Assembly: GCA_016788425.1 (NCBI GenBank)
Contig: JAEURQ010000004.1
Location: forward strand, 186,001 to 250,000
Source of the DNA: Chthonomonas sp.
GTDB lineage: Bacteria > Armatimonadota > Fimbriimonadia > Fimbriimonadales > Fimbriimonadaceae
Reading direction: 5' to 3'
Length of the DNA stretch: 64,000 bases
Shown one piece after another: positions 7,717 through 16,678 of this stretch. Position numbers and translations under genes: made by a program. Positions within the stretch are counted from its first letter, which is position 1. Each line of letters starts with the position of its first letter. Below the pieces are notes generated by a model. The model was not told the DNA's origin. It saw only the letters and a program-made list of their open reading frames with translations, and did not search any database.

Positions 7717-9190
7717 CTCGTTCTTGCATCTCCACTTCGGTTTCCGCTTGGACCAGTTTGTACTTGCGAATCGCGTCGCCGAGGGTGATCGCGATATCGT
7801 TGACGAGGTCCTCATCGCCGCGTTGAACCAAGGCGATGGCGTCCGATGTAGCTTGAACGAGCAATTTGTGGGCCAATTCGCGCTTGGCGTGGCTGGCAAT
7901 GTGGCGGGCGGGCACGCTTACGCGTCGAATCGCCATTTCTAGACCCTGCGCGACGTTCGCATTTTTGATCGCCTTCTCGAGCACTTGCGGGGCGCGTTTC
8001 GGTTCGAGCGCGGCGGCCATGGATTCGCGGACTTGGGCGACGACGCGCTCCCAGTGCTGCTCGGTGAGAATCACGAGGCGAGCATAAAACTCGTTGACTT
8101 CCGCCGCGGTCGGCTTGGGGGCTTTGTTCCACTCGGCTTCGGCGAGTTCGGTTTGCCCGTCGAAGGCGTAGGCCAAGGCGAGCCCAAAGTGAGCGTCGCC
8201 GGAATCCTTGGTTTTGAGCGCTTCCTGATAGGCTTCCACGGCGCGGGCCGGTTCGCCCTTGAGGAGCGCGATTTCGCCGCGAATGAGGCCGGCCATGTGG
8301 CCATCGCCATCGCGGGCGAGTGCCTGGTTGAGAGCGGTTTGCGCCTCGGTCATCTTGCCCATGCGCAGGTGGGCGCGGGCGGCGAGCAGCCACAAGCGCG
8401 TGCCGGGCGGAATGATGGTAGCCGATGATTCGGCGGTGGCGGCGGCGGTGGCAAAGTCGTTGCTGGCCATGAGCGCCTGAACCAAATCTTCGCGGACGCC
8501 CGGGTCGAGCGGATTGCTGTCCACGAGTTCGCGAATCATCGCGATCGCCTCGGCGTACCGACCTTCGTCCACGAGTTTCCTCGCGCTGGCGCGGGCCTGC
8601 GGAGTGGCCGGAATGGGCTTGATTTCGTGGGCCGGGCCGGGGCCGACCGGTTGCGTGACGGTGCCTTCCTCGGGCTTAGGCGTGTCGATTTTCGGACGGG
8701 CAGGGAGGCCCTTGAACGGAGTCTCGGCGAGCAGGATCGAAAGCGTTTGGGCAACCGAGAGCGCGTCGCTGGTGCGATCGCTGAGCATGTTCACCGAGAT
8801 TTGCTGAATGAAGCCGTGCTTCCAAATCTCGCTGCCATTGCGAAAGGCTTTGGTCGCCACGGCGATGCCGCCCTTGGTGCGCACGGCGGTGACGATGACG
8901 AGGTAGGGGATGCGGAATTCGTTGGCAAACTGGATCGCTGATTTTTCGGTCGCGCGGGCCGGATATTTGGTGCGCGAGTTGTCTTTCATGCGACGCCAAA
9001 GAGCGTCGGTTTCGGTCCACGTGATGGGCAGCACGCGGCCGTCCAGGTCAATGGCTTGCGCGAGGTCGTCCGCGACCCACACTTCGGCGTCGGCTTGACC
9101 CGGCAGAGCTTGCACGACGAGGCACTCGGGCGCGGCGAAGGCGTGGACGCCAGCGAGGGCGAGGGCCAGGCTGAGCGTGCGCTTGATCAT
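7664..9190 (-). CDS. secreted TPR-repeat protein
   Basis: The 508-aa protein starts at ATG 9190, with a signal peptide (MIKRTLSLALALAGVHAFA-A). The N-terminal part (to about 190) is a mixed domain with GRVLPITWTETDALW and AVRTKGGIAVATKAF, resembling domains that report on envelope stress but not assigned. From about 215 to 400 there are tandem TPR units (ARKLVDEGRYAEAIAMIREL, AHLRMGKMTEAQTALNQAL, AYQEALKTKDSGDAHFGLAL). The C-terminus is charged. The ATG overlaps the stop of the upstream zinc-ribbon gene by 4 bp. It is probably a protein-interaction scaffold outside the cytoplasm. Confidence 0.72.
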   Translation of the reverse strand: MIKRTLSLALALAGVHAFAAPECLVVQALPGQADAEVWVADDLAQAIDLDGRVLPITWTETDALWRRMKDNSRTKYPARATEKSAIQFANEFRIPYLVIVTAVRTKGGIAVATKAFRNGSEIWKHGFIQQISVNMLSDRTSDALSVAQTLSILLAETPFKGLPARPKIDTPKPEEGTVTQPVGPGPAHEIKPIPATPQARASARKLVDEGRYAEAIAMIRELVDSNPLDPGVREDLVQALMASNDFATAAATAESSATIIPPGTRLWLLAARAHLRMGKMTEAQTALNQALARDGDGHMAGLIRGEIALLKGEPARAVEAYQEALKTKDSGDAHFGLALAYAFDGQTELAEAEWNKAPKPTAAEVNEFYARLVILTEQHWERVVAQVRESMAAALEPKRAPQVLEKAIKNANVAQGLEMAIRRVSVPARHIASHAKRELAHKLLVQATSDAIALVQRGDEDLVNDIAITLGDAIRKYKLVQAETEVEMQERDDRSFPNPPDPERNLSW

Positions 9191-10458
9191 CCGCGAAGAA
9201 CCTGGACGGCCTGCTTGCATGCGCTCAGCGCGGCGGAGTTGCCGCCGGAGGCTTCAAAAATGCTGATCGCTTTTTCGTACGATTCGATCGCGTCAACCTT
9301 GCGGCCGATTCGCTCATAGCACTGACCGAGGCGCTGGTAGATGCGTCCGGCGGGGCCGCCCGCAGCGAGGGCGCGCTGATAGAGCCCAACGGCGCTCTCG
9401 TAGCGACCGGCGATGAACGCCTCTTGCGCTTGCTTAAAGGGGTCGGTGCCCGGCGTCGAATTGGTTTTGATCGGTTGGCTGCCACCCATGGTCGGGCGCT
9501 GATTGGCGCTCGGCTTGATCTCGTAGACCGGTGGGCGGGTCGGCTTCTTCACCGGCTCGGTATTGGCCTTTGGCGCGGGCCCGGTGCTCGGGTCCTCGTC
9601 CACCGTTCCGCTTTGAATATTCACCGAGGGGCCGGGGTTGGGGCGGCTATTCGCAATCGGGGTGGACGGCTCGATCCGCACGTCCGGCGTGATCGGTTCG
9701 AAGCCACTGTCGCGTGAGTCGCCACGACCGGTCGGCAAGCTGTTGGGGCGAGTTCCGGCATTGATGCGCGTCGCGGTTTCGGGGTTACGACGCGGATCGG
9801 GTGTGGTGTCGGTGGTGGCCGCCGGTTGCGCGACGTCGGGTTGGGGCTTTGCCGCCGGTTGTGCAGTTGGTTGGCCGAGGCTGGCGTCAATGCCTTCGGT
9901 GGTCGTGGGCCGGGTTTGGTTGCTCGCCACTTGGGTCGTCGTGGTTTTGGGTTGCTCTTGGCGGTTTTCCTGAATCCACGCGAGGCCGATGCCAGCGGAG
10001 CCGACGATCAGCGTGGCCGCAACGGCGGTGAGGGCGGCGGCCGCGCGGTTGGGGCCCTTGCTTGGCACGCTCAAACTTTCTTGCGAGAGGAGCAGGTTTA
10101 GGTGCTCAATCTTGATTGGGTAGACGGTCGAAGCGGGGTCGAGCTCGGCCAGCTTGGTGTAGGCGGTGAGCGCCGCGGGGTAGTCGCGGTCGCGCTCGCG
10201 CGCTTCGCCCAGCAATGCCCAGGCTTCAATGCAATTCTCATCTACTTCCAAGGCGCTTTGAGCGACGAGGACGCCCTCGGCCAAGCGGCCCTCGGCAACG
10301 GCTTTCATGCCTTCTTTCACGAGGTCGCGATTGCGCTCCTTAGCCGCCTCGATCGCTTTGGGATCGAGGGGCTGACCGCACTTACGGCAGAACGCGCTGT
10401 CAAGCGTGTTGCCGAGATCGCAGTGCACACAATGGACAATTCGATGGGCGGATTTCAT
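9187..10458 (-). CDS. zinc-ribbon / TPR membrane protein
   Basis: The 423-aa protein starts at ATG 10458 (a TTG nine bases upstream is also possible). An N-terminal zinc ribbon has Cys10, Cys13, Cys24 and Cys27 (HCVHCDLGN...FCRKCGQPL). TPR-like helices follow at about 35-115, then one membrane helix (AALTAVAATLIVGSAGIGLAW). A long low-complexity Pro/Thr/Asn linker comes next, and at the C-terminus further TPR units (QEAFIAGRYESAVGLYQRAL, RIGRKVDAIESYEKAI). The topology suggests cytoplasmic zinc ribbon and outer TPR. It begins a chain overlapping with the TPR and PilZ genes. No catalytic role is visible. Confidence 0.72.
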   Translation of the reverse strand: MKSAHRIVHCVHCDLGNTLDSAFCRKCGQPLDPKAIEAAKERNRDLVKEGMKAVAEGRLAEGVLVAQSALEVDENCIEAWALLGEARERDRDYPAALTAYTKLAELDPASTVYPIKIEHLNLLLSQESLSVPSKGPNRAAAALTAVAATLIVGSAGIGLAWIQENRQEQPKTTTTQVASNQTRPTTTEGIDASLGQPTAQPAAKPQPDVAQPAATTDTTPDPRRNPETATRINAGTRPNSLPTGRGDSRDSGFEPITPDVRIEPSTPIANSRPNPGPSVNIQSGTVDEDPSTGPAPKANTEPVKKPTRPPVYEIKPSANQRPTMGGSQPIKTNSTPGTDPFKQAQEAFIAGRYESAVGLYQRALAAGGPAGRIYQRLGQCYERIGRKVDAIESYEKAISIFEASGGNSAALSACKQAVQVLRG

Positions 10459-10501
10459 GAACGGCAAACCAGAGACTCAGTTTACCGCCTGAGAAGTTCA
10501 G

Positions 10502-10924
10502 TTACGCCACTTTTCCACGGCGCGCAACCTCGGCCCGGTACACATCGGCCAGCCCCTGGTACGGGTACGCCGACCACGCCACGCGAAGCTTTTTGCTGGC
10601 TTGGCGAAACACGTTCAGCACGCCCTGCTTGCTGCAGCCGGAACGGCGACCGATCTCCTCGAACGTGAGCCCGATTTTGCGCAGGAAGTAAACCTCGCGC
10701 TGGCGTGTGGTCAGACGGGCGCGACGCAGGACAGCCATAGCCTCGCGATCGGCGAGCGAGTCGCCGGGGTCGAGCGGTTGAAGCCACTTGATTTGGCGGT
10801 TTCGAGCGTGGGCGCGACGGATTTTTCGCGCCAAACTGTCCTCGGTAAAGTAGGGGTACTCCTTTGGTTTCAGAACGCGGGCGAGGAGTTGGTTTGCTTC
10901 AATTTCGATTCGAGTGATTCTCAT
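10502..10924 (-). CDS. small DNA-binding protein with sigma-70 region 4 / LuxR-like HTH
   Basis: The 140-aa protein starts at ATG 10924 (MRITRIEIEANQLLARV). The segment LTTRQREVYFLRKIGLTFEEIG followed by CSKQGVLNVFRQASKKLR is a helix-turn-helix of the sigma-70 region 4 kind, with the usual L-x-x-R-x-x-x. No sigma region 2 is present, so it is not a complete sigma factor. It lies 43 bp upstream of the zinc-ribbon gene and may head that operon. A perfect palindrome sits just upstream of its start and could be its own operator. Confidence 0.72.
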   Translation of the reverse strand: MRITRIEIEANQLLARVLKPKEYPYFTEDSLARKIRRAHARNRQIKWLQPLDPGDSLADREAMAVLRRARLTTRQREVYFLRKIGLTFEEIGRRSGCSKQGVLNVFRQASKKLRVAWSAYPYQGLADVYRAEVARRGKVA

Positions 10925-10945
10925 GGGTCTTGATCCCGCGCGATT

Positions 10946-10969
10946 TATAGTAGACGCGCATCTACTATA
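10946..10969. promoter_or_regulatory. perfect 9-bp inverted repeat, candidate operator
   Basis: TATAGTAGA (10946-10954) and TCTACTATA (10961-10969) are exact reverse complements separated by CGCGCA. The site is 21 bp upstream of the HTH gene start (minus strand) and 52 bp upstream of the rhodanese gene (plus strand), so it lies in a divergent promoter region. There is no T-run, which argues against a terminator. Autoregulation by the HTH protein is an inference. Confidence 0.55.
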
Positions 10970-11021
10970 TTTAGTCATGTCGGCAAAAGTCAACCGGGGT
11001 TTGGAGGGGTAAGGTGGAAAC

Positions 11022-11351
11022 ATGGCTGACATTCCCGAAATCTCCGTTCAAGAGCTCAGCGCCGAAATGGCCGGGCCGAATCCGCCCCGTCTGATTGATG
11101 TCCGCGAGCCCTCCGAAACCGAGCGCGGCATGCTTCCCGGCGCGGAAGCGATTCCTTTGGGGCAAATTGCGGATCGCCTCGGCGAACTGAATCCCACCGA
11201 CGATTTGGTCATCCAGTGCCGCTCGGGCGGACGCTCGGCGCGGGCCGCGGAGTTTCTGCTGGGCCAAGGCTTTCAGCGCGTGCGCAACCTGAAAGGCGGC
11301 GCCATCGCGTGGCGCGCCGAGATTGATCCGAGCTTTCCCGACCTCGGCTGA
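11022..11351 (+). CDS. rhodanese-like sulfurtransferase
   Basis: A 109-aa single-domain rhodanese. LIDVREPSETERGMLPGAEAIPLG is the CH2A-like region, and the active-site loop is VIQCRSGGRSARAA with catalytic Cys66. Proteins of this size pass persulfide sulfur in the cytoplasm (GlpE/PspE-like, but no signal peptide here). It lies 27 bp before dxr. The physiological sulfur acceptor is unknown. Confidence 0.9.
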   Translation: MADIPEISVQELSAEMAGPNPPRLIDVREPSETERGMLPGAEAIPLGQIADRLGELNPTDDLVIQCRSGGRSARAAEFLLGQGFQRVRNLKGGAIAWRAEIDPSFPDLG

Positions 11352-11378
11352 AGCGAGCGCGGCGGGTACCCTGACTTC

Positions 11379-12518
11379 GTGAAGCGAATCGTCGTCCTCG
11401 GGAGCACGGGCAGCATCGGCACGCAGACGCTGGACGTGGCGCGCGAGCACCCCGATCGGCTTCAGGTGGTCGGTTTGGTCGCCCACCGATCGGCGGCGGC
11501 GCTCCAAGCGCAGGCGGCCGAGTTTGCCGGTGCGCGGGTGGCTCTGATGGACGAAGCGGCCGCCGATGCCGCCGGCTTACCGGGCGGAATGAACGCGGTT
11601 CTGGACATGGTTTCCGCGCCCGACGTGGACCTGGTGGTGGTTTCGGTGGCGGGCGTGATCGGGCTGTTGCCGACGCTCCGCGCCATTGAATGCGGCAAGG
11701 ACATTGCGCTGGCCAGCAAGGAAGTGTTGGTCGCGGCCGGCGAGGTTGTCATGCGCGAGGTGCGCGCTCGCGGCATCACCCTGACCCCTATTGATAGCGA
11801 ACACTCGGCGGTGTTCCAGTGCGTACAAGGCGCGCCGCTCCGCGAGATTGACGAACTGATTTTGACCGCCAGCGGCGGGCCGTTTTTTGGAAGAAAACGC
11901 TCTGAACTTGCAAAAATCACGGTAGCCGAGGCGCTGAATCACCCCACCTGGGCGATGGGCGGAAAGATCACCATTGACAGCGCGACGCTCATGAACAAGG
12001 GCCTGGAGATTATCGAGGCCCGGTGGCTTTTCGATACACCACTCGATCGGGTGCGAGTGGTTGTGCACCGGCAAAGCATTATCCATTCGATGGTCAAATT
12101 CACCGATGGCAGCGTGCTGGGGCAGATGGGTTGGCCCAACATGCGGCTGCCGATTCAGTACGCATTGCTCTACCCGGAGCGACCGCCGAGCGGTCTGCGC
12201 GATTGGAACCCGATTGATTCGCCAACCCTCACCTTCGCCGAGCCGGATACCGAGACGTTTGGGTGTTTGGCCCTCGCGCGGGAGGCGGGCAACGCCGGGC
12301 AAACCTACCCCTGCGCGTTAAACGCGGCCAACGAAGAGGCGGCCAACCGATTTCTGCGGGACGAGATTCCGTTTTTAGGCATCGAGGACGCGGTGCGACG
12401 GGTGGTGGAGGCTCATCAACCCGTGGAGCCGACGCTTGACAACTTGCTGGCGGTGGATGCCGCGGCCCGGGCGCAGGTTCGCCAATGGAATCCTGCTGGC
12501 TCAATCTCCGTAAAATAG
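11379..12518 (+). CDS. dxr: 1-deoxy-D-xylulose 5-phosphate reductoisomerase
   Basis: The 379-aa protein catalyses the committed NADPH-dependent step of the MEP isoprenoid pathway (DXP to MEP). It starts at GTG 11379 with VLGSTGSIGTQTLDV (nucleotide binding), then LASKEVLVAAGE, the metal/substrate motif IDSEHSAVFQC, LTASGGPFF and MGGKITIDSATLMNKGLEIIEA. Length is normal. The downstream rseP-like gene starts 8 bp later, a pairing (dxr-rseP) common in bacteria. Confidence 0.97.
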   Translation: MKRIVVLGSTGSIGTQTLDVAREHPDRLQVVGLVAHRSAAALQAQAAEFAGARVALMDEAAADAAGLPGGMNAVLDMVSAPDVDLVVVSVAGVIGLLPTLRAIECGKDIALASKEVLVAAGEVVMREVRARGITLTPIDSEHSAVFQCVQGAPLREIDELILTASGGPFFGRKRSELAKITVAEALNHPTWAMGGKITIDSATLMNKGLEIIEARWLFDTPLDRVRVVVHRQSIIHSMVKFTDGSVLGQMGWPNMRLPIQYALLYPERPPSGLRDWNPIDSPTLTFAEPDTETFGCLALAREAGNAGQTYPCALNAANEEAANRFLRDEIPFLGIEDAVRRVVEAHQPVEPTLDNLLAVDAAARAQVRQWNPAGSISVK

Positions 12519-12525
12519 AAGGTTC

Positions 12526-14061
12526 ATGGAAGCGCTACTCAAATACGGCCAAGTCGGGCTCACATTCTTGCTCGTGATGACGGTGTTGGTGGGCGTCCAT
12601 GAATATGGCCACTACATCGCCGCACGGCTTTTCGGGATGCGTGTCAAAGCGTTTGCGATCATGATGGGCGGCGTCCGCGATCGCTCGTTTGATCGGGAGT
12701 CTGGCGGCAAGCTGGAGCCGGTTTGGCCGGTGTGGAGCATGGGGGTCATCGGCGCGGCCCTCACCACCGTCGGTGGGCTTGAGAGGGTTCCGAACCTGTT
12801 TTACGTCGGCATGGTGATGATGGCGTTCGCGCTGCCCATCTGGGTGACCGCACGTCTGGGTCGGCTGTATCGCCAGAACCTCCGCGACACGATTTCACCG
12901 CTCGTGACGGGCTACGGCATCTTCATGGTCGTCGCGCTGTTTGCGCTCCGGGGACAAGGCACCCCGAACAACTATCTGGCGCTCGCGTTTTTTGGTGGTT
13001 GGATCGGCGTGCTGTTTGCGTACTACAAGCCGGTGCTGGGCAAGGAACCCGAGCAGAACATGGGCGAAGGTGAGGTTACGACCGAAACCGGGCACAAACT
13101 TCCCGTGCGATTCCGCCCGATCATCGCTCGCAAGGACAAGCGCGGAACCGAGTTTTCGATGCTCGCACTGCCGCTCGGCGGGTTCTGCGCGATCGCGGGA
13201 ATGAACCCCGAGACCGAGCAGGAAGAGCGGGACGGATTCTACGCCAAGGCGGCTTGGAAGCGGTTCCTGGTGCTCTTTGCCGGACCCCTGTTTAGCCTGC
13301 TGCTGGGCGTGGTGCTGCTCACAATTTTGGTGAAGAGCAATGGCCTGCCGGATGGTCGGACGTTCGTGCTGAGTTTCAGCGCGGATAGCAAGGCGGCGGC
13401 AGCCGGGCTCCGCCCGGACGACCAGATTTTGCGGGTGAATGGCAAGCCGATTGAGAGCTTTGGCGACATGCGCTCGGCGATCGCCGCGACCCCAAAAGAC
13501 CAAGATGCGCAGGTTGAGTATTCGCGGGATGGCCAAACCGCAACGTTATCGGTGCCGACTTACCTGAGCCCGATGGAGGAGCCCGAGGTCACGCCAACTG
13601 GCTTGGCGACGGGCAAGATGGTGCATCCGCGTGTACTGGGATTGATGTTGAGATTCGGCAGCCGTCCGGCGGGATGGGGTGAATCGGCGGTGACCGCGGT
13701 GAAGATTCCCGGCGCCATGGTGGCGGGCCTGTTTAACCTCGCGAAGCAGCCCACGCTGGTGACCAAGAATGTCGGCGGGGCGGCCAGCATGGTCGCCGCG
13801 ACCAAAGAAGCGACCGACGAAGGTTGGCGAGGCATTTTGCGAATGGCGGGCCTGCTCAGCATGTCGCTCGGCGTGATGAACTTGCTACCGATTCAGCCGC
13901 TGGATGGCGGGCAGATGATGGTGGCCCTGTACGAAATGATCCGTGGCAAGCGGATGAGCCCTCGCGCGCTGGGCGTGGTGACGAGCATCGGCCTGGTGTT
14001 GATTTTGATGTTGATGTTCACCGTGTTGGTGGCCGACGTGACGCGGTTTACGGGGGGCTGA
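12526..14061 (+). CDS. rseP: site-2 (M50) membrane metalloprotease, RseP type
   Basis: The 511-aa protein has the zinc motif HEYGH (His25, Glu26, His29) in the first membrane helix and the second conserved motif NLLPIQPLDGGQM near residue 455. A single PDZ domain (AAAAGLRPDDQILRVNGKPIESFG) lies in the middle; E. coli RseP has two. Extra hydrophobic segments between residues 55 and 170 make it longer than usual (about 450). It performs regulated intramembrane proteolysis, for instance of anti-sigma factors. It lies directly after dxr, as in many genomes. Confidence 0.9.
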   Translation: MEALLKYGQVGLTFLLVMTVLVGVHEYGHYIAARLFGMRVKAFAIMMGGVRDRSFDRESGGKLEPVWPVWSMGVIGAALTTVGGLERVPNLFYVGMVMMAFALPIWVTARLGRLYRQNLRDTISPLVTGYGIFMVVALFALRGQGTPNNYLALAFFGGWIGVLFAYYKPVLGKEPEQNMGEGEVTTETGHKLPVRFRPIIARKDKRGTEFSMLALPLGGFCAIAGMNPETEQEERDGFYAKAAWKRFLVLFAGPLFSLLLGVVLLTILVKSNGLPDGRTFVLSFSADSKAAAAGLRPDDQILRVNGKPIESFGDMRSAIAATPKDQDAQVEYSRDGQTATLSVPTYLSPMEEPEVTPTGLATGKMVHPRVLGLMLRFGSRPAGWGESAVTAVKIPGAMVAGLFNLAKQPTLVTKNVGGAASMVAATKEATDEGWRGILRMAGLLSMSLGVMNLLPIQPLDGGQMMVALYEMIRGKRMSPRALGVVTSIGLVLILMLMFTVLVADVTRFTGG

Positions 14062-14065
14062 TGCC

Positions 14066-14458
14066 GTGCGCAACTGGGTGATTTGGGACGGCGATTGCGG
14101 GTTCTGCGCGTGGAGTATAGACCGCTTGATGGCGCGCGATCGCGATCACCGCCTGACGCCCGTAACTCAGCAGAACTGCCCGAACCCACCGCTGACTCCC
14201 GAACTGGCGGCCCAGGCGAAAACCGGCGTGTTGCTGGTGGACGAACAGGGACGATCGTGGCATGGCGCGGACGCATTCCTGCGCGCGCGATTGATGACCA
14301 AAGGTGGATGGTGGGCGGCGCCGCTTTTGTGGCCGCCGATCATTTGGCTGGGTCGCTTGGTGTACGGCGTGGTAGCTCGCAACCGCAGCCGCATTAGCCA
14401 AAGGTTCTTTGGCGGACATGAATGCGGCATGAATTATCGGCAACCGCCGAAAATTTAG
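14066..14458 (+). CDS. DCC-family thiol-disulfide oxidoreductase (DUF393)
   Basis: A 130-aa protein with the family signature near the N-terminus, IWDGDCGFCAWSIDRL, containing the CXXC pair in DGDCGFC. A later motif, GADAFLRARL, matches the conserved G-x-A-x-x-x-x-L stretch. It starts at GTG 14066, 4 bp after the rseP-like gene. DCC proteins are predicted thioredoxin-fold oxidoreductases; their partner is unknown. Confidence 0.85.
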   Translation: MRNWVIWDGDCGFCAWSIDRLMARDRDHRLTPVTQQNCPNPPLTPELAAQAKTGVLLVDEQGRSWHGADAFLRARLMTKGGWWAAPLLWPPIIWLGRLVYGVVARNRSRISQRFFGGHECGMNYRQPPKI

Positions 14459-14495
14459 CGAAAAATTAGCGCTTGTGTGATACAACATAAGAGCT

Positions 14496-15650
14496 ATGAA
14501 ATTTTCTCGAGGATTATTGTCGACTTCGGTGTTGGGTGCCCTCGCCGTGGGCGCGCAAGCGGCGAGCATCTACGTGTTCAGCTGCACAAACAATCTCCAG
14601 GATCAGTACATCTATACCGCCCTGACGGCCATGGGGCACAACGTGGTCATCGGCCAGGATGTCACAAGCTTCACGAATCTCTCCGTTGTCAGTCAGTACG
14701 AAGCGGTGTACGTGCAAGCCAATTACAATTGGGGCTTCAACTGGAACACGGCTCAACAGCAGACCATGATTGACTATGTCAACTCTGGTGGCGGGTTGGT
14801 CATCGCCGAATGGGTGCTGTGGATGCAGGGTACGGGTTCGTACTTCCAAACCATGGGGGCGATCATGCCTTCGACCGCGACGACAACGTACGACAGCGCG
14901 TCCTCGATTACTTACACGCAGGGCACGGCGAACGCGCTCATGAACGCGGGAATGCCCGCGACCTTTACGACGAACACGACGAATATTGCCGGGGTGCGAA
15001 CTCTCGTACCTTCGGTTAAGGCCGGCGCGATTACGTTTTACAACGACGGGATTTATCCGGCGGTAGTCGGATGGAATTATGGCAATGGTCGCACCGTGAA
15101 CTTCCACACGGTGAATGGTCAGCTTCAGCTTGAGAACGCGAATTTCCGACGTCTTCTGGCGAACTCCTTTACGTGGGCGACCTCGAATCCCCCCGCCGGC
15201 CCCGCGGTGACCGGTCAACTTTCGCTGCAAGGACTTGCTGGCACCATGCCGGCGAACGTTTCCGTGTACTACGTGAACAACGCGAACAACGTCGGCTCGG
15301 GTCGCGTGGTGGGTACGCTGAATGGAAGCGGCCAGTTCACGGTTCCCGGACCGAACGTTCCGGGCACGTATCGCATGTACGTAAGGACCGGATCGTGGCT
15401 CCGCAAGGTGAAGACCGTGACGACGGCCACGTCAACCGTTGCGAATGCCGGAGTGTTCACGCTCAAGAATGGTGATTGCAACGGCGACAACATTGTGGAT
15501 ATCGCCGACTACACCATCATCGCCGCCGCCTTTGATGGCGTACCTTCGAGCCCCAATTGGGATGTTCGAGCCGATGTCAATCGCGACTTGATCGTGGATA
15601 TCGCCGACTACTCGCTGATGGCATTGAACTTCGACGCGCTTGGCGACTAA
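14496..15650 (+). CDS. secreted protein with dockerin-like C-terminal tail
   Basis: A 384-aa protein with a signal peptide (LLSTSVLGALAVGAQA-A). The N-terminal 200 residues (SIYVFSCTNNLQDQYIYTAL, IDYVNSGGGLVIAEWVLW, AVVGWNYGNGRTVNFHTVNG) look like a glutamine-amidotransferase/ThuA-like alpha/beta fold. A beta-sandwich spacer follows at about 230-320. The tail has two calcium-loop-like repeats, GDCNGDNIVDIADYTII and ADVNRDLIVDIADYSLM, resembling type I dockerin or matrix-attachment EF-hand pairs. A strong terminator follows. The same tail occurs at 55787-57130. No cohesin partner is in the window. Confidence 0.75.
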   Translation: MKFSRGLLSTSVLGALAVGAQAASIYVFSCTNNLQDQYIYTALTAMGHNVVIGQDVTSFTNLSVVSQYEAVYVQANYNWGFNWNTAQQQTMIDYVNSGGGLVIAEWVLWMQGTGSYFQTMGAIMPSTATTTYDSASSITYTQGTANALMNAGMPATFTTNTTNIAGVRTLVPSVKAGAITFYNDGIYPAVVGWNYGNGRTVNFHTVNGQLQLENANFRRLLANSFTWATSNPPAGPAVTGQLSLQGLAGTMPANVSVYYVNNANNVGSGRVVGTLNGSGQFTVPGPNVPGTYRMYVRTGSWLRKVKTVTTATSTVANAGVFTLKNGDCNGDNIVDIADYTIIAAAFDGVPSSPNWDVRADVNRDLIVDIADYSLMALNFDALGD

Positions 15651-15673
15651 GATTCGTTCCCGGGGAGATGAGG

Positions 15674-15708
15674 GCGGGGTGCATTTTTTGCACCCCGCTC
15701 CTTTTTTT
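15674..15708 (+). terminator. Rho-independent terminator
   Basis: GCGGGGTGCA (15674-15683) pairs exactly with TGCACCCCGC (15689-15698) around a TTTTT loop and is followed by TCC and a run of seven T. It lies 24 bp after the stop of the dockerin-tailed gene and ends that transcript before the PEP-CTERM gene at 15743. Confidence 0.92.
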
Positions 15709-15742
15709 GCCCCTTTCTTGCTGGGTTGTGTATAACTTAGGC

Positions 15743-16663
15743 ATGAAGCAGATTCGCTTTTCTTTGGTTGTGTTGGGCTTGACTTCGTTCGCGACTTCGT
15801 TTGCCTCGTTTGATATGTGTCTGGTCAGCGATTCCGGCACGAATAGCGTGCACCGGATTGACCCGATTACGAATACCTATCTCGGCTCGTTTGGCGGCGG
15901 CATCTTGTCGAATCCCCGCGCGGTCGCCATTGATCAAGCCCTTAATCGGGCTTACGTGATGGATTTGACGAGCCGCGTTTCGGTGTGGGATTACAACACG
16001 GGCGAGTTCATCAACTCATGGAGCACTGGCTTTGGCGGAAGTAATCTCACTCGCAATAGCGATGGGACGCTGAACATTGTCGGCGCCTCTTCGATTCGAA
16101 GGTTTACGGCTAGCGGGGTGATTCAACGCGAGTACGTTCGCTCCGGGACGCTCGGGATTCAGCAAGGTCTTCTTGGTCCCGATGGTCAGTTCTACATGAG
16201 TACTCGTACCGGGAATAATTTTCGCTTGGAACGGTTTAGCTACGGCACGGGAACTTTTTTGGGAGACGAGTTCTGGGCTACCGATCGCGCGATTCTGTCT
16301 CCCGGCCCGGGCAACGTTCTCGTAAGTTTCGAGTATAGCGGGACGGTGTACGCCGAGTTGGACGTGTGGAACTCCGGTCCAAGCTCGATAGCAGCGGTTG
16401 GCACCACGGTGATCAATACCGTGGCCGGCATTGCGAACGGGCACGGAAGTATGAGCTTCATTTTGGGTCGCGACGCCGCCGTGCCGTCGCGGGGTGGCAT
16501 CATGCGTTACGATCGGGTGAACAACGCGTTCAGTCCGTTTTTAGCCGGTACGAGCTTTATCCAGACGCCGACGGGCTTGGCGAATGTGGTGGCTCCGGAG
16601 CCGGGCAGCATGCTCGCCCTCGGGCTTGGCTTGCTGGCGATGGCTCGCCGCAAGCGAAGCTGA
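15743..16663 (+). CDS. PEP-CTERM protein with beta-propeller-like repeats
   Basis: The 306-aa protein starts at ATG 15743 (signal peptide MKQIRFSLVVLGLTSFATSFA-S). The body has repeats typical of propeller proteins: DSGTNSVHRIDPITNTYLG, SRVSVWDYNTGEF, NGHGSMSFILGRD. The C-terminus is a PEP-CTERM sorting signal: APEPGS, a hydrophobic helix (MLALGLGLLAMA) and the basic end RRKRS. Such signals are processed by exosortase, attaching or secreting the protein at the cell surface. No exosortase is in the window. Confidence 0.82.
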   Translation: MKQIRFSLVVLGLTSFATSFASFDMCLVSDSGTNSVHRIDPITNTYLGSFGGGILSNPRAVAIDQALNRAYVMDLTSRVSVWDYNTGEFINSWSTGFGGSNLTRNSDGTLNIVGASSIRRFTASGVIQREYVRSGTLGIQQGLLGPDGQFYMSTRTGNNFRLERFSYGTGTFLGDEFWATDRAILSPGPGNVLVSFEYSGTVYAELDVWNSGPSSIAAVGTTVINTVAGIANGHGSMSFILGRDAAVPSRGGIMRYDRVNNAFSPFLAGTSFIQTPTGLANVVAPEPGSMLALGLGLLAMARRKRS

Positions 16664-16678
16664 GGGGTTCGAATTGGG

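Noticed and set aside
9424-10101. Plus-strand ORFs opposite the zinc-ribbon/TPR gene
   Set aside because: They mirror the low-complexity Pro/Thr linker of the real gene and have no family features or ribosome-binding sites.
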